A stretch of 27,659 bases of DNA, from positions 34,875 to 62,533 of the forward strand of contig NWUY0300035150.1 in assembly GCA_004151065.3 (NCBI GenBank), given 5' to 3'. Below are positions 10,301 through 18,378 of the stretch, piece by piece. The position numbers and the translations under genes are program-made. The first letter of the stretch is position 1; each line of letters begins with the position of its first letter. The DNA comes from Larix sibirica. Lineage: Eukaryota > Streptophyta > Pinopsida > Pinales > Pinaceae. Below the pieces are notes generated by a model. The model made no database searches, was not told the DNA's origin, and worked only from the letters and a program-made list of their open reading frames with translations.

Positions 10301-10935
10301 TACTGTTGGCCGGTATCCAATAGATTAGACTTCACAAAAAAAATTTCCAACCTCTTATGTATCCCTTCAGATCCACTTCTCTCATTTGTCCAGGTTGGGG
10401 AAAAGACATTTGTACAAATATCAACCAAATTATAAGTTTCCAATAGCTCATTGAAGTAATCTGCCATCTCATCCAATCTGGCATTTGTCCCCCAAACCTC
10501 TGCTGCCAATCTGGTAAAATTCAAGTCCCCTGCGATAATCAAATTACCTATGTTTAAGATGCCATATTGTTTTAGCCCATTCCAGAATTTTGTCCTGTCT
10601 TTATAAGGACCATAGCAATTTAAAATAGAAAAAACCATCGCATTAATTATGCACACTCCATCTAATAGAATCCCCCAATCAGTTCTAAAGGCTTTAAAAT
10701 TGTAAAATCTAGGGTCCCAAGCAGTAAGTAGTCCCCCAGACATCCCAACAGAACTAATAGCAGACATCTCCCAACCAGGAAGAATATTAGCAATTTTTTA
10801 CAGAGACACTACATCTTCACACATTGTTTCTTGTAATAAAAGGATACCCGGGTTAATAGCTGAGATAAGTTTTGAGAGGGCCCTAACCCAAATAGCCCTA
10901 CCCAATCCTCTGATGTTTAAGGAGCACAAAGACAT
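7313..10935 (-). pseudogene. LINE-B ORF2: endonuclease-reverse transcriptase
   Basis: ORF2 nicks target DNA and copies LINE RNA in place. The start is the ATG at 10935, immediately followed by SLCSLNIRGLG, the Asn-bearing first endonuclease motif. Then come LLLQETM (catalytic Glu), NCYGPY, IIAGDLNFT and SPTWTNERSG; the final SDH reads SNH (about residue 222), losing a catalytic Asp. RT follows with MDLEKAYDRVNWDF (about residue 587), RGIRQGCSLSPLLFLL and SHILFVDDVLL, then the thumb (GGWGIKDL) and zf-RVT (CPLC...H...C at 7345-7400). In-frame stops lie at 10798-10800, 10291-10293 and 9280-9282, and one frameshift near 8690. The 240-bp duplication around 7735 breaks the frame artificially. RNase H is cut off by the gap. 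Confidence 0.85.
7495..7975. repeat. Perfect 240-bp direct duplication around a single N (assembly artefact)
   Basis: Positions 7495-7734 and 7736-7975 are identical by eye over all 240 bases, separated by one N at 7735. Both copies encode the same piece of LINE-B between RT and zf-RVT. Removing one copy plus the N deletes 241 bases and brings the frame open at 8599 into the frame open at 7752, making one continuous ORF. That is what is expected if two overlapping contig ends were joined without merging. Confidence 0.93.
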
Positions 10936-10937
10936 TA
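10933..10937 (-). promoter_or_regulatory. TAATG stop-start overlap joining LINE-B ORF1 and ORF2
   Basis: On the minus strand the ORF1 stop TAA (10937-10935) shares its last A with the ORF2 ATG (10935-10933). ORF1 ends ...PHNSVS and ORF2 begins MSLCSLNIRG, so both sides are supported by coding sequence. A shared-base UAAUG is the arrangement known to permit termination-reinitiation in some insect LINEs such as SART1. Use of that mechanism here is an inference. Confidence 0.8.
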
Positions 10938-12545
10938 AGAAACAGAGTTATGGGGGTAAATTGCTCCAAGGCCCCTGGACAAACCAGACTTTTCCACTAC
11001 TGAAGAAGCATGATCAATTCTAGATGAAATAGGAAGGTAGTTTTTATCAACTTCTTTCTCCTTAATACCTCTTCCCCTCCTCCTGTTCCTTCTAATAGTA
11101 ACATTTTGGAACTTTAATGAATTGACCGATTCAACATTTGGATTATCAGATGGGTTTTTCACAAATATCGGCAAAGGGGACAAATTATTTTTCATAGTTC
11201 CTGCCTCATAACCAGAGGATTTAAGTACCTCTGATTCCTCCGGTAAAAAAATACATGGATCCCTAATCTCCTCCACCGAGGGTAAACTCAAAGGATCCCC
11301 CGAAAGCACTACACCAGAAGTATCATGTATATCCATCGCAGGCACAAACTGAGCGTTTATAACCCCATCAACTAAATCAACAGCCCCAAACAAATCCCTT
11401 CTAACAAGTGGGTTTGATGGGTTCTCCAAGGAACGAACAGAGGGTTTATCAGAAATAGGTGGTAACCCTAGGTTTAGGACAACCTCCCCCGAAGCAATTC
11501 GCTTATCCAGAATATGCTCAACTTCTAGAACAAGATCTAATTCATCTTTTGTAATATTATGAAGGGAATTTTCAGCAGCGGGACGTGACTTACCCGTATG
11601 ATTCGATAGCTTTGTGAACTTTGCAGAAGTAGTCGAATTTGCTCCCATGCTGTTGCTGGTAGGATATGTGTCCTAATCACATGGAGAACTTTTACCAGGG
11701 AAAAAATCCCGAGTATGACCCGTGTTATGGCATGAATAGCATCTAAATGGGATTTTAAAGAAATCCAGCCTTTGTCTCCAAATACGATCCCCCCAGACTA
11801 GCTCCACTTCGCCCGGCAAGCCCTTGTTCATTTCAAACTCAACCATCACTTTATCCAATCTCTTGTCATGGCCAAAGAGTGCCCTATTATCCAACCTAAC
11901 AAAATGGCTGACAGTATTTGCAATACCCATCAATATAGATTATGTCCAAAATTCAACCGGAAATGCAAGTAAGAGCATCCAAAGATGGCGAATGTTCTAT
12001 TTTTCTCGCACCGGGTAGAAATTGAGGTGCCACCTCTTAAGACACAAAGACCCATCTCTAAACAACTAGTATCTCCTTAGCACCAAGTCAACATGTTCCG
12101 GTTTTGTGAAGATGAACATTATCCAACTGTTGATAAGTATGCTCACCCGGGGAATATCTCCAACAATGGGCATCCAATTCTTCCAAATCCATGCCAATAA
12201 CTCAGTCTGGTCACCCCCAGTAAATTCAAATTTACCAACAACGGCCCTAGTCGCTAGCACCATTATTATATCCAAGTTTAGGTCCTGTGGGATGCAATAA
12301 CGGTCGAGACCTTCCCTAACTTTTATCACTTTCAGTCTTCTCTTAGAACGAGCCTTAGCACCCCTGGTTCAATATGGAAGACTAGCACTAGTTACCGAAG
12401 CTCTGGCCTGCAAATTATCACTTATAAAATCATTCTGTCTGTCAAAACCCTCCTTAGGAAAAAATGCAAGGGAAATAGGAAACTAATCCATCGGCACAGG
12501 TGAAGTAAACCCTGGGATTGTTGAAAGGTTGTCTATAATTCCCAT
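10935..12545 (-). pseudogene. LINE-B ORF1: DUF4283-like, zinc-knuckle RNA-binding protein
   Basis: ORF1 proteins of plant L1 elements bind LINE RNA in the cytoplasmic RNP. From the ATG at 12545 (MGIIDNLSTIPGF) to the TAA at 10937 one frame of 536 codons is kept, with six stops and no indel. The stops are at 12483-12485, 12369-12371, 12066-12068, 11997-11999, 11940-11942 and 11673-11675. A DUF4283-like block (about residues 85-160: RAVVGKFEF, then ELLAWIWKNWMPIVGDI and FIFTKPEHVDLVLRRY) is followed by a KRWHLNF segment and GLPGEVELVW. The zinc knuckle is CYSCHNTGHTRDFF, where the last Cys has become Phe. The C-terminal 240 residues are polar, with a basic RRNRRRGRG patch. The length is normal for the family. 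Confidence 0.82.
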
Positions 12546-13058
12546 GATGACCGGATCCAAGACCAAAAATGACCGGATCGGCTGTGTGTAACCGGCACAA
12601 AAGTGGTGGAAAGGACTCTAGATGTCAACCCCTTCAACCCGTGAGTAAAGACTGCTGACAGTTGTGAGACTTGTAGTCAGAGCTCCCACACTGCATAAAA
12701 ATAGCCAAACCAACACCAAACTAGCACCAAAAAGGAGGAGTGCCAAATATGGAAGGAATACCAAAACCAAAACCCTAATGGAAATAAAACCTAGACAATA
12801 GGTCCAATGGTGGCTTAAAATCCAGAAACCTAAAAAACAAATGAATAAACACCCCACAAACAATACCGGCTGTAGAAAAAAAAATTGTTCCCATTTTTTA
12901 TGACCTTGGTTGGTACTAGGGTTGGCCGATAGCCAACCTGAGTCCAAGTTACTGTAGCACAATATCATTCACGTGTGAAATCCAGATGGCCAGGTACCCG
13001 AAAAGGGCATAAACCCTACAACCAAAATCTCAAACCTGCCTCCCTCTACATTCTCCCC
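12546..13058 (-). promoter_or_regulatory. LINE-B 5' leader, likely containing the internal promoter
   Basis: About 510 bp lie between the inferred LINE 5' end and the ORF1 ATG. The 116-codon frame at 12618-12968 is strongly hydrophobic and lacks any LINE similarity, so I treat it as chance. A G-box core CACGTG occurs at 12970-12975 inside TTCACGTGTGAA. LINE leaders usually contain an internal RNA polymerase II promoter, but no TATA-like element is convincing here. The exact 5' end is inferred from where repeat copy B starts. Confidence 0.45.
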
Positions 13059-13192
13059 ATAGTGATTCATGTAACTAATCGATGGTTCGTGGCAAAGATC
13101 AAGAAACTAGGGTTATCTACATATAGCAAGTCATTAGGTAGTTAAAAGGGGGAGTCCAAAGAAGAGATGGCTAAGAAAGGTTAGATCAGGCC
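13059..13192 (+). repeat. Dispersed repeat copy B (partner at 4157-4292)
   Basis: This is the same repeat as copy A, in the same orientation and about 134 bp long. It directly abuts the inferred 5' end of LINE-B. Shared blocks include TTCATGTAACTAATCGATGG-like and AAGATCAAGAAACTAGGGTT sequence, and AGTCATTAGGTAG. Confidence 0.75.
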
Positions 13193-13559
13193 AGAGTGAG
13201 TAGTAGGTTAGGGTTCTTACGTATGTACGTAACTTTGAAGTAATGAAAAAAGGTAAATTTATGCCATCCATTGTGTTGATGATTGTATTCTTGAATGTGT
13301 GAGTGATTGACAAGAAATTGTGCAGGTTCATTCCTATACGCTGTAAGTGATGAATTGGATGTGAACCGGAATGACTGTGTTTATGAACACTCAAGAATAA
13401 TTGGGAATTGATAATTGATTTCAGAATTTGAAGGTCTTTATCGTAAATGGTTTGAGTATTTCAATTCGTTGAATATATGAACTGTGTGAATCGATCGACA
13501 TTTCTCCCAGCTTTCATAGGCATAAATACGCTAAAGTGATGGTGTTTATGTTTCAGAGG

Positions 13560-13601
<42 letters not shown>

Positions 13602-14386
13602 ATTCTGCTTTGATTGCAGGTAGTAGTATAAGAGAAGGAATCGCGAGATGAATCTTATAGAGGAGCTAAAGATTTCCTGTTCTCATTGTATTGGGGTTCA
13701 CATAGAGATATTTGTTTTAATAGAGAATGGTGTTGCAGGGTTGAACCGAGAACAAGACATGAGCGAACTAAGAAGGGTATCTCTGTAAAGAAAGGGGTTC
13801 TGTTAAGAGACAGAACATTTGGGTTATAAAAAAAATCCAAGAAAAGGGCTCGATATAGGAATGCTCAGTCGGTCTCTGAAGAAAGAATGAAGAATTGTAG
13901 GGGTCGGGTTTCTGAATAGGCGCAAGGGAGAAATGGAAATGAATGAACTCATGAAGTTTGTGACCTGTGTGTATATTTATTGAAGGAAGAAACAGCTGGC
14001 AATAAAAGCTTGTTCTTGCCAAAATGGTGAAACCTGTAAGTAATTTCAAGAGTTTAGTAGTTTTGAATCTTGTAGTTATGAATATAGAGGATCCAAATCC
14101 TGCGGCATTATTGAGAAAGATGTGGCATGACATGTGGGGTACATATTTTGTGTTGTTAATGGTTTGCAATTAGAACAGGGCTAGATAGTCGTAAAATTGA
14201 GGAACGAGGTCAGAGGGGCGCAGCGGAAGCATGGAATTTGACTATAGGACCAAAAAAAGAAACCAATGATGAGATGGGTTTGGAGTGTAACCTAAAAGGA
14301 AGAATATGATGCAATCAGATTGAGAATGAGAACTGTGAAGTAAACTACGGGTCCATAAACCACATGAAATTGGAAATGGTGGAGTG
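13193..14386. other. Unrecognised AT-rich spacer with a TA/TG microsatellite
   Basis: No protein similarity was recognised on either strand. The 133-codon minus frame at 13768-14169 is low-complexity-like and unsupported. A short pyrimidine-rich TTTGATTGCAG at about 13609-13619 resembles a 3' splice site on the plus strand, but no exon could be identified after it. The plus strand from 13620 to 14330 is purine-rich, like the internal region at 5525-7260, so this could be more of the same LTR element. Confidence 0.4.
13561..13600. repeat. (TA)5(TG)15 compound microsatellite
   Basis: Ten bases of TA repeats run directly into about thirty bases of TG repeats. The array is likely to be length-variable. 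There is no gene on either side that it could clearly regulate. Confidence 0.95.
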
Positions 14387-14907
14387 TTAGAGTGTATGCA
14401 GGTAGGACCCTACGTCAAAATCCCTGAACCAGTCAATATGAGAAGCAATACGGGCTTTGTCACCCCATGACTGCCTGACAGACAGTGTGAAATTAAGGTC
14501 ACCAACTATAATTAAAGAACTAATATCCAAAAGTCCTCTAACAGAAAGGTCTGACCAATATGTGATCTTGTCTGCTATCGGCCCGTAGTAGTTGAAGAGA
14601 TGAAGAGGAGTATCCAACTCCCTGCTCTGTCCAACCAGAAAAATGCCACCTTCGATGAAGTAAGTTTTGAATTTGAAAAGAGTGGGATTCCAAGCAGATA
14701 TTAGATCCCCGGACCTGCCATATGTACTTACAGAACAACAATCCCAAGTAGGAAAGAATCTCCACAAGTAATCCCTATATTTTTGACTATCCACCATAGT
14801 CTATTGAAAAAAATAATCTCAGGTCTAACAGAATCCAGTAAATGATGGAGGGCCGTGAATTTTGGGGTACCCCTAACCCCTCGAATGTTGAGGGACAATA
14901 AAATCAT
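14387..14907 (-). pseudogene. LINE-C ORF2 endonuclease, N-terminal half
   Basis: The ATG at 14907 begins MILLSLNIRGVRGTPK, aligning with LINE-B's MSLCSLNIRGLG start. After a run of seven A (plus strand 14807-14813) the frame shifts by one, and the frame at 14387-14797 continues with TMVDSQKYRDYLWRFF, GDLISAWNP, NYYGPI and SLIIVGDLNFTLS. The GDLN motif and the Asn of LNIRG are present, and the QET Glu is disrupted at the frameshift. The sequence stops after WFRDFDVG, where LINE-B continues to LVD...TW. The 3' two-thirds of ORF2 is absent. It is a dead fragment; the frameshift probably arose by slippage in the homopolymer. Confidence 0.75.
14904..14907 (-). promoter_or_regulatory. ATGA start-stop overlap between LINE-C ORF1 and ORF2
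   Basis: On the minus strand the ORF2 ATG (14907-14905) overlaps a TGA (14906-14904) that closes the frame ending RPLRALTSSINVSQ. That upstream frame resembles the ORF1 C-terminus of LINE-B (SRGLGAIYPHNSVS). An ATGA overlap would also allow stop-coupled reinitiation. The ORF1 side is short and partly decayed, so this is less secure than the LINE-B overlap. Confidence 0.5.
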
Positions 14908-15300
14908 TGGGAAACATTAATGGAGGACGTCAATGCTCTAAGGGGCCGAAAGATGTTAGATACTTGTGTCTTGTGACAGTGGATATCAAGACTTTTCTCC
15001 CTTTATCACTGTTAAATTTGATGCATACTTCATCAATATCAATTTGACTCCACTGTTCAGTATGAGGAGAAATATCCTATTTTCAAGAGGTGTAGACAAT
15101 GTTATCTTATGTTTATCATTGTCAAAACTTTCATTGAATTTCAAATCCAGTGACTTAGTAATGGAATTATGTACACTATCAATTTTAAAGTTATCAAAAA
15201 TAGTAATCAAAGAGCGAAGAGGTCATAAGATTAGAAGAACAAATCTAAAACCCCACTGGGATGCAAATTTGGCGGAGGTGCCAAGTTGAGATAAAAAACC
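14908..15300 (-). pseudogene. LINE-C ORF1 C-terminal fragment
   Basis: The minus strand upstream of the ORF2 ATG has two frames joined by a shift near 14987: 14986-15210 (including ITKSLDLKFNESF) and then a frame ending VSNIFRPLRALTSSINVSQ. A further upstream stretch reads LGTSAKFASQWGF, comparable to TTSAKF in LINE-B ORF1. No zinc knuckle or DUF4283 portion is present. The identity rests mainly on position directly before ORF2 and the short similarity at the end. Confidence 0.45.
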
Positions 15301-15600
15301 TATTCCTCCCATTGTTGAATTCTGATGGCAATGTATATAATATGTATTTTTTTTCTTTTTTTTTGAGCTTGATAAAATCTACCATAACTCAATTGTCAAA
15401 CTAGCAATGAGAATATTCATCATTAGCTACTATATGTGAATGTGAGCTTACTCATCACCATTATTCAAGGAAAATCACACCATCTAAAATAACCCGTTGG
15501 TGGTTCGTAAGGGAGTAGTCTTCCACTCCTATGAGATTCCTTTAGGTCTTTGGCAGTTAACCTATTTTCTTTGTTCCAAGGAAGACAAGCTCTTAGCCAA
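15301..15600. other. Spacer with T-run, no gene recognised
   Basis: A T-rich tract at about 15349-15364 could be the poly(A) of a minus-strand retrocopy, or just low complexity. The minus frame at 15465-15671 overlaps the end of gag in a different phase and is not supported. Confidence 0.4.
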
Positions 15601-15624
15601 TATGATGTAGTTTTGAGTCTTACT

Positions 15625-17164
15625 CCACAATAAAAAAGGGAAATTTCACACCATATCCAACTGATTTGCAAAATTCACATAATCGGGCATGCACGAAACT
15701 CTGATAGTTCTATAAATTCAAGTAGTTCGTCGGAAATTGTCCCCATGCACTATAGATCTCACACCATTCTACATTGGTTCCTTTCGGGAATGGGCTTGGT
15801 GCACCAATATCCATGTAATTATTCAAAGTCAGATGCTCGTTCATGTGGTGGCCTTATGTCCTGTAGAAGTTCCACCACACTTTCTCGCGAACTACTTTTC
15901 ATGTTGATAGTTGTTGTAACTGCATAGTGAACGTAACAATATGCAACTGTACTTGTGCCATCCTGAGTGTCGACTCCCCTCCCAGGCTAGATCCTAAGCG
16001 CATTGCGATCTCCAGGGATTCCGACTGGGTTCCCACCTTTAGTTGTGTCAAGGGAAATATTATGTGGGACAACAAGCCCGTAATGAACCATTCATGGTGT
16101 TGTACATTTCTAATTTGGAAGCTTAAGCGATCCAAAAGGATCTTGAACCATTGGTCATAGTCCCAAACAAACTTTCCAACTCTCTATTTGATTTCCTTGA
16201 TCTCGATAATACACTGAGACTTTGACTTCGGCCTCTGAAACTCCTTTAGAAGATCTTTCTTCATCGTCTCTAGAGGCCTCGTCTGTCTTGGGGCTAGCGT
16301 CGTCTTGTACTTCATATACCAAGTCAGGGCCTTATCTTTGAATGTAATCTCCAGCTGCGTAATCTTTGCAGCCTTGTCGGTGATCTGTTTCACTAAGCAA
16401 ATAGCATCATAGGTGAACCATTGTTGCTTGGCATCATCCTTTCCTGTCCTGTGGAAGACAAGCAGTGTCAAAGTAGAGTCTGATGTTGTTGCCATTCTAT
16501 TAGGTACATACAAACTAGATCTTGCTGGTGGAACTAGTATAATGGGCATTATAGTGTCTTCCTTTGGATATTGTGACTATGGGGTAGAAATAGCTTCTAA
16601 TCCTCCTGTTGCTTCTCTTTTTGTGTCGAGGCTTACTTCCTACTTAAACTATTCTAACAAACTAGTTTCTTGATGGACTAAAGGGCACAAGGGGGTATAA
16701 GTAAAGAGTGGGTTTCTTCTTGATACATTCCTTCTCACGGTGTTGAATCCATGAGATGACAATTCCAGCCACACAGTCTCTATAATAGTCATCTGAGTTC
16801 CTTCATCTCGTTGCACTTCCTCTTCTTCTACATCTTATGGATTTCTTCCTTTGATCTGCCTATGGGGTTTGACCTCACTATCCTCTTATGAACTTCCGAT
16901 ATCCTCTGTTCTATACCTCTTTTGAGGTCTCTCATATACTACACACTCTTCTTGCATGAGTCTTGAGCATCCTTCTAGTGCACCCGCACCTCCTGCGCAC
17001 CCTCTAGCGCAAGCTCTTCTTTGGTGTTCTTCATCTCATATCCTCTCAGGACTAGCCTCCCTCTTTGACTACTTTCCTCTTTTATCTCTTCTCACTAATT
17101 GCCTTATTTCCACTCTCCTTTCATATCTATCCTCCCTCTAGAGTCTATGTTCTTCTGGATCCAT
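15625..17164 (-). pseudogene. Gypsy-type gag polyprotein pseudogene
   Basis: Gag forms the virus-like particle and binds element RNA. The ATG at 17164 starts MDPEEHRL and a charged, Arg/Glu-rich N-terminal region, likely a coiled coil. From there to about 15625 all recognisable blocks stay in one frame. The retrotransposon-gag core is at 16184-16549 (WFTYDAICLVKQITDKAAKI, then ALTWYMKYK and LLKEFQRP), and its continuation is at 15899-16135 (DRLSFQIRNVQHHEWFITGL, IAMRLGSS). Three zinc knuckles follow at about 15640-15870. They are decayed: GHHMNEH has lost its Cys residues, the second reads WCEIYSAWGQF, and the third reads CEFCKSVGYG, with Tyr replacing His. Many stops and no indel were seen in this 1.5 kb. 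Confidence 0.8.
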
Positions 17165-17704
17165 CGTTGCGCTACCTACTCTCCCACTTCTTCATGCCCC
17201 ATCCCCTCAGCACGAGGTTTACACTACCACAGTGTTAGGCTTCATAATCATCAACCCCTTCTCAATAAATAACATATTGATCCAAGTGGGTATTTATGCT
17301 AGAAACCTCTTCCTTTGACCCGCTTCAAACTTGGCTTCTGTACAACTATAGGATTCACTGCATTCTATGGCAAACTCTACTATTGACCTTTCCTTAATCC
17401 GTAAAAACCATAAATACACCACGCTAGACCATTTATTATCTAAATTCTTCAACTCTCCTACCTTCTCCTCAATTTAGACTACTAACCGAGATTCTCTCTA
17501 GGTACTATTGATCTTAATTTTCCTTTTTACCCATTCATGGAATAAACAAGGGAACTCAAGAAAATTTTATGAAGAGGGTTGATTGACAGGCCTCTAATCT
17601 CCTTCTGCGTGAACTCACCCTATTTGATCTCCAACCATTCCTCAATCTCGCCTCTAGTGGGTTTCCACTTCATCTCATCATTCCTCCTCTACAATCCCAA
17701 TGCA
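17165..17704 (-). other. Gypsy element leader between primer site and gag
   Basis: About 540 bp lie between the primer-binding site and the gag ATG. The element's sense strand is purine-rich, so the plus strand is C/T-rich. No supported coding frame was found; the plus-strand frame at 17579-17836 spans the leader, the primer site and the LTR edge and is a chance frame. Confidence 0.6.
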
Positions 17705-17722
17705 GTCCCGAAAATGGAACCA
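17705..17722 (-). other. Decayed gypsy primer-binding site
   Basis: The minus strand reads TGGTTCCATTTTCGGGAC two bases after the LTR's terminal CCAACA. It resembles the TGGCGCCG-type primer sites of plant Ty3/gypsy elements with point changes, and it lies exactly where a primer site must be. Confidence 0.6.
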
Positions 17723-17724
17723 AT

Positions 17725-18378
17725 TGTTGGTCGGTGTCGATCAAACCCATGGTTCAACAAGCTTCGCCAACAAACACCCTATAGGCACCGACATATTCAA
17801 TACCATGATAGAAAGATATGGTCTCACCCGAGATGAGGGGGGCGGGGGTATATTCTCCATGTCCATACTCATCCATTAAATTACTCATGCATGTCGAAGA
17901 GTGAACAACTTAACATTCATCTCATACAATAGACTAAACATTCAACACAATTCGTAAACACAAACAGACTATGCAGAATGGGAAAGAATGAATAAGCTTA
18001 TATTATTCATTCAACAGAACTTAGTACATTCTACAACCATAGCTAGACATATCAAAAGACTTCATATTCATCTCACCAACTTAATTGGTTCTCAAGAACA
18101 TGACAAAATCCCATTGATAACAAAAACCATTAGCAAATCTCATTAGAACCATCATCTAATCGAACCCTACCCATTACAAAAGAATCCTTTAAGTAGGCTC
18201 ATATTCTCTTTTCTTATCGTTACCCTATACGCGGCTGGATAAGCATGCAAAATGCCACGCGAAGATTTCTACTAACGCACAACGTGATCTGTCCTCACGA
18301 TGTATCCTAGGTGCACCTTGCCTTATCATTTGGACTAAATGGCGCCCGTCCACTTATGCTAAAACTCGGGTGCCAACA
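17725..18378 (-). mobile_element. 5' LTR of the gypsy-like element (654 bp)
   Basis: On the minus strand it starts TGTTGGCACCCGAG and ends GACCAACA, giving perfect 6-bp inverted termini TGTTGG/CCAACA. The right boundary toward gag is fixed by the primer-binding site two bases away. A TATA-like AATATAAG on the minus strand near 18000-18008 is a possible promoter. No second copy of this LTR is present, so the age cannot be estimated from LTR pairs. Confidence 0.72.

Larger units (their letters stand above)
7313..13058 (-). mobile_element. LINE-B: near-complete L1-type plant LINE, 3' end lost in a gap
   Basis: Minus-strand order is 5' leader, ORF1 with DUF4283-like and zinc-knuckle domains, ORF2 with endonuclease, RT and zf-RVT. 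It is the best-preserved element in the window, with reading frames broken mostly by single in-frame stops. The 5' end is placed near 13058, because repeat copy B begins there. The RNase H domain and tail are missing at the NN gap. It appears to interrupt the plus-strand LTR element to its left. Target-site duplication cannot be checked because of the gap. Confidence 0.85.
14387..15300 (-). mobile_element. LINE-C: fragment across an ORF1/ORF2 junction
   Basis: This is a third minus-strand LINE piece. It holds the C-terminal part of ORF1 and the first half of the ORF2 endonuclease, ending abruptly near 14387 within the endonuclease. The RT and everything 3' are missing, the opposite of normal 5' truncation, so later deletion or insertion must have removed them. 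ORF1 upstream of about 15300 is not recognised; a gypsy gag occupies that DNA. Confidence 0.7.
15600..18378 (-). mobile_element. Ty3/gypsy-like LTR retrotransposon, 5' part only
   Basis: On the minus strand, reading right to left, the order is 5' LTR (18378-17725), decayed primer-binding site, purine-rich leader, gag with three zinc-knuckle relics, then truncation near 15600. No protease, RT, RNase H or integrase and no second LTR are present. Other repeats, including LINE-C, occupy the place where pol would be, so the 3' part was lost by deletion or rearrangement. Confidence 0.8.

Noticed and set aside
12618-12968. 116-codon hydrophobic minus-strand frame
   Set aside because: It lies in the LINE-B 5' leader, has no family similarity, and its hydrophobicity follows from T-rich composition.
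13609-13640. Splice acceptor after the TG repeat as evidence of a host gene
   Set aside because: One short acceptor-like match with no coding exon after it is not enough.
13768-14169. 133-codon minus-strand frame as a gene
   Set aside because: No domain, composition driven by the purine-rich opposite strand, no promoter or splice support.
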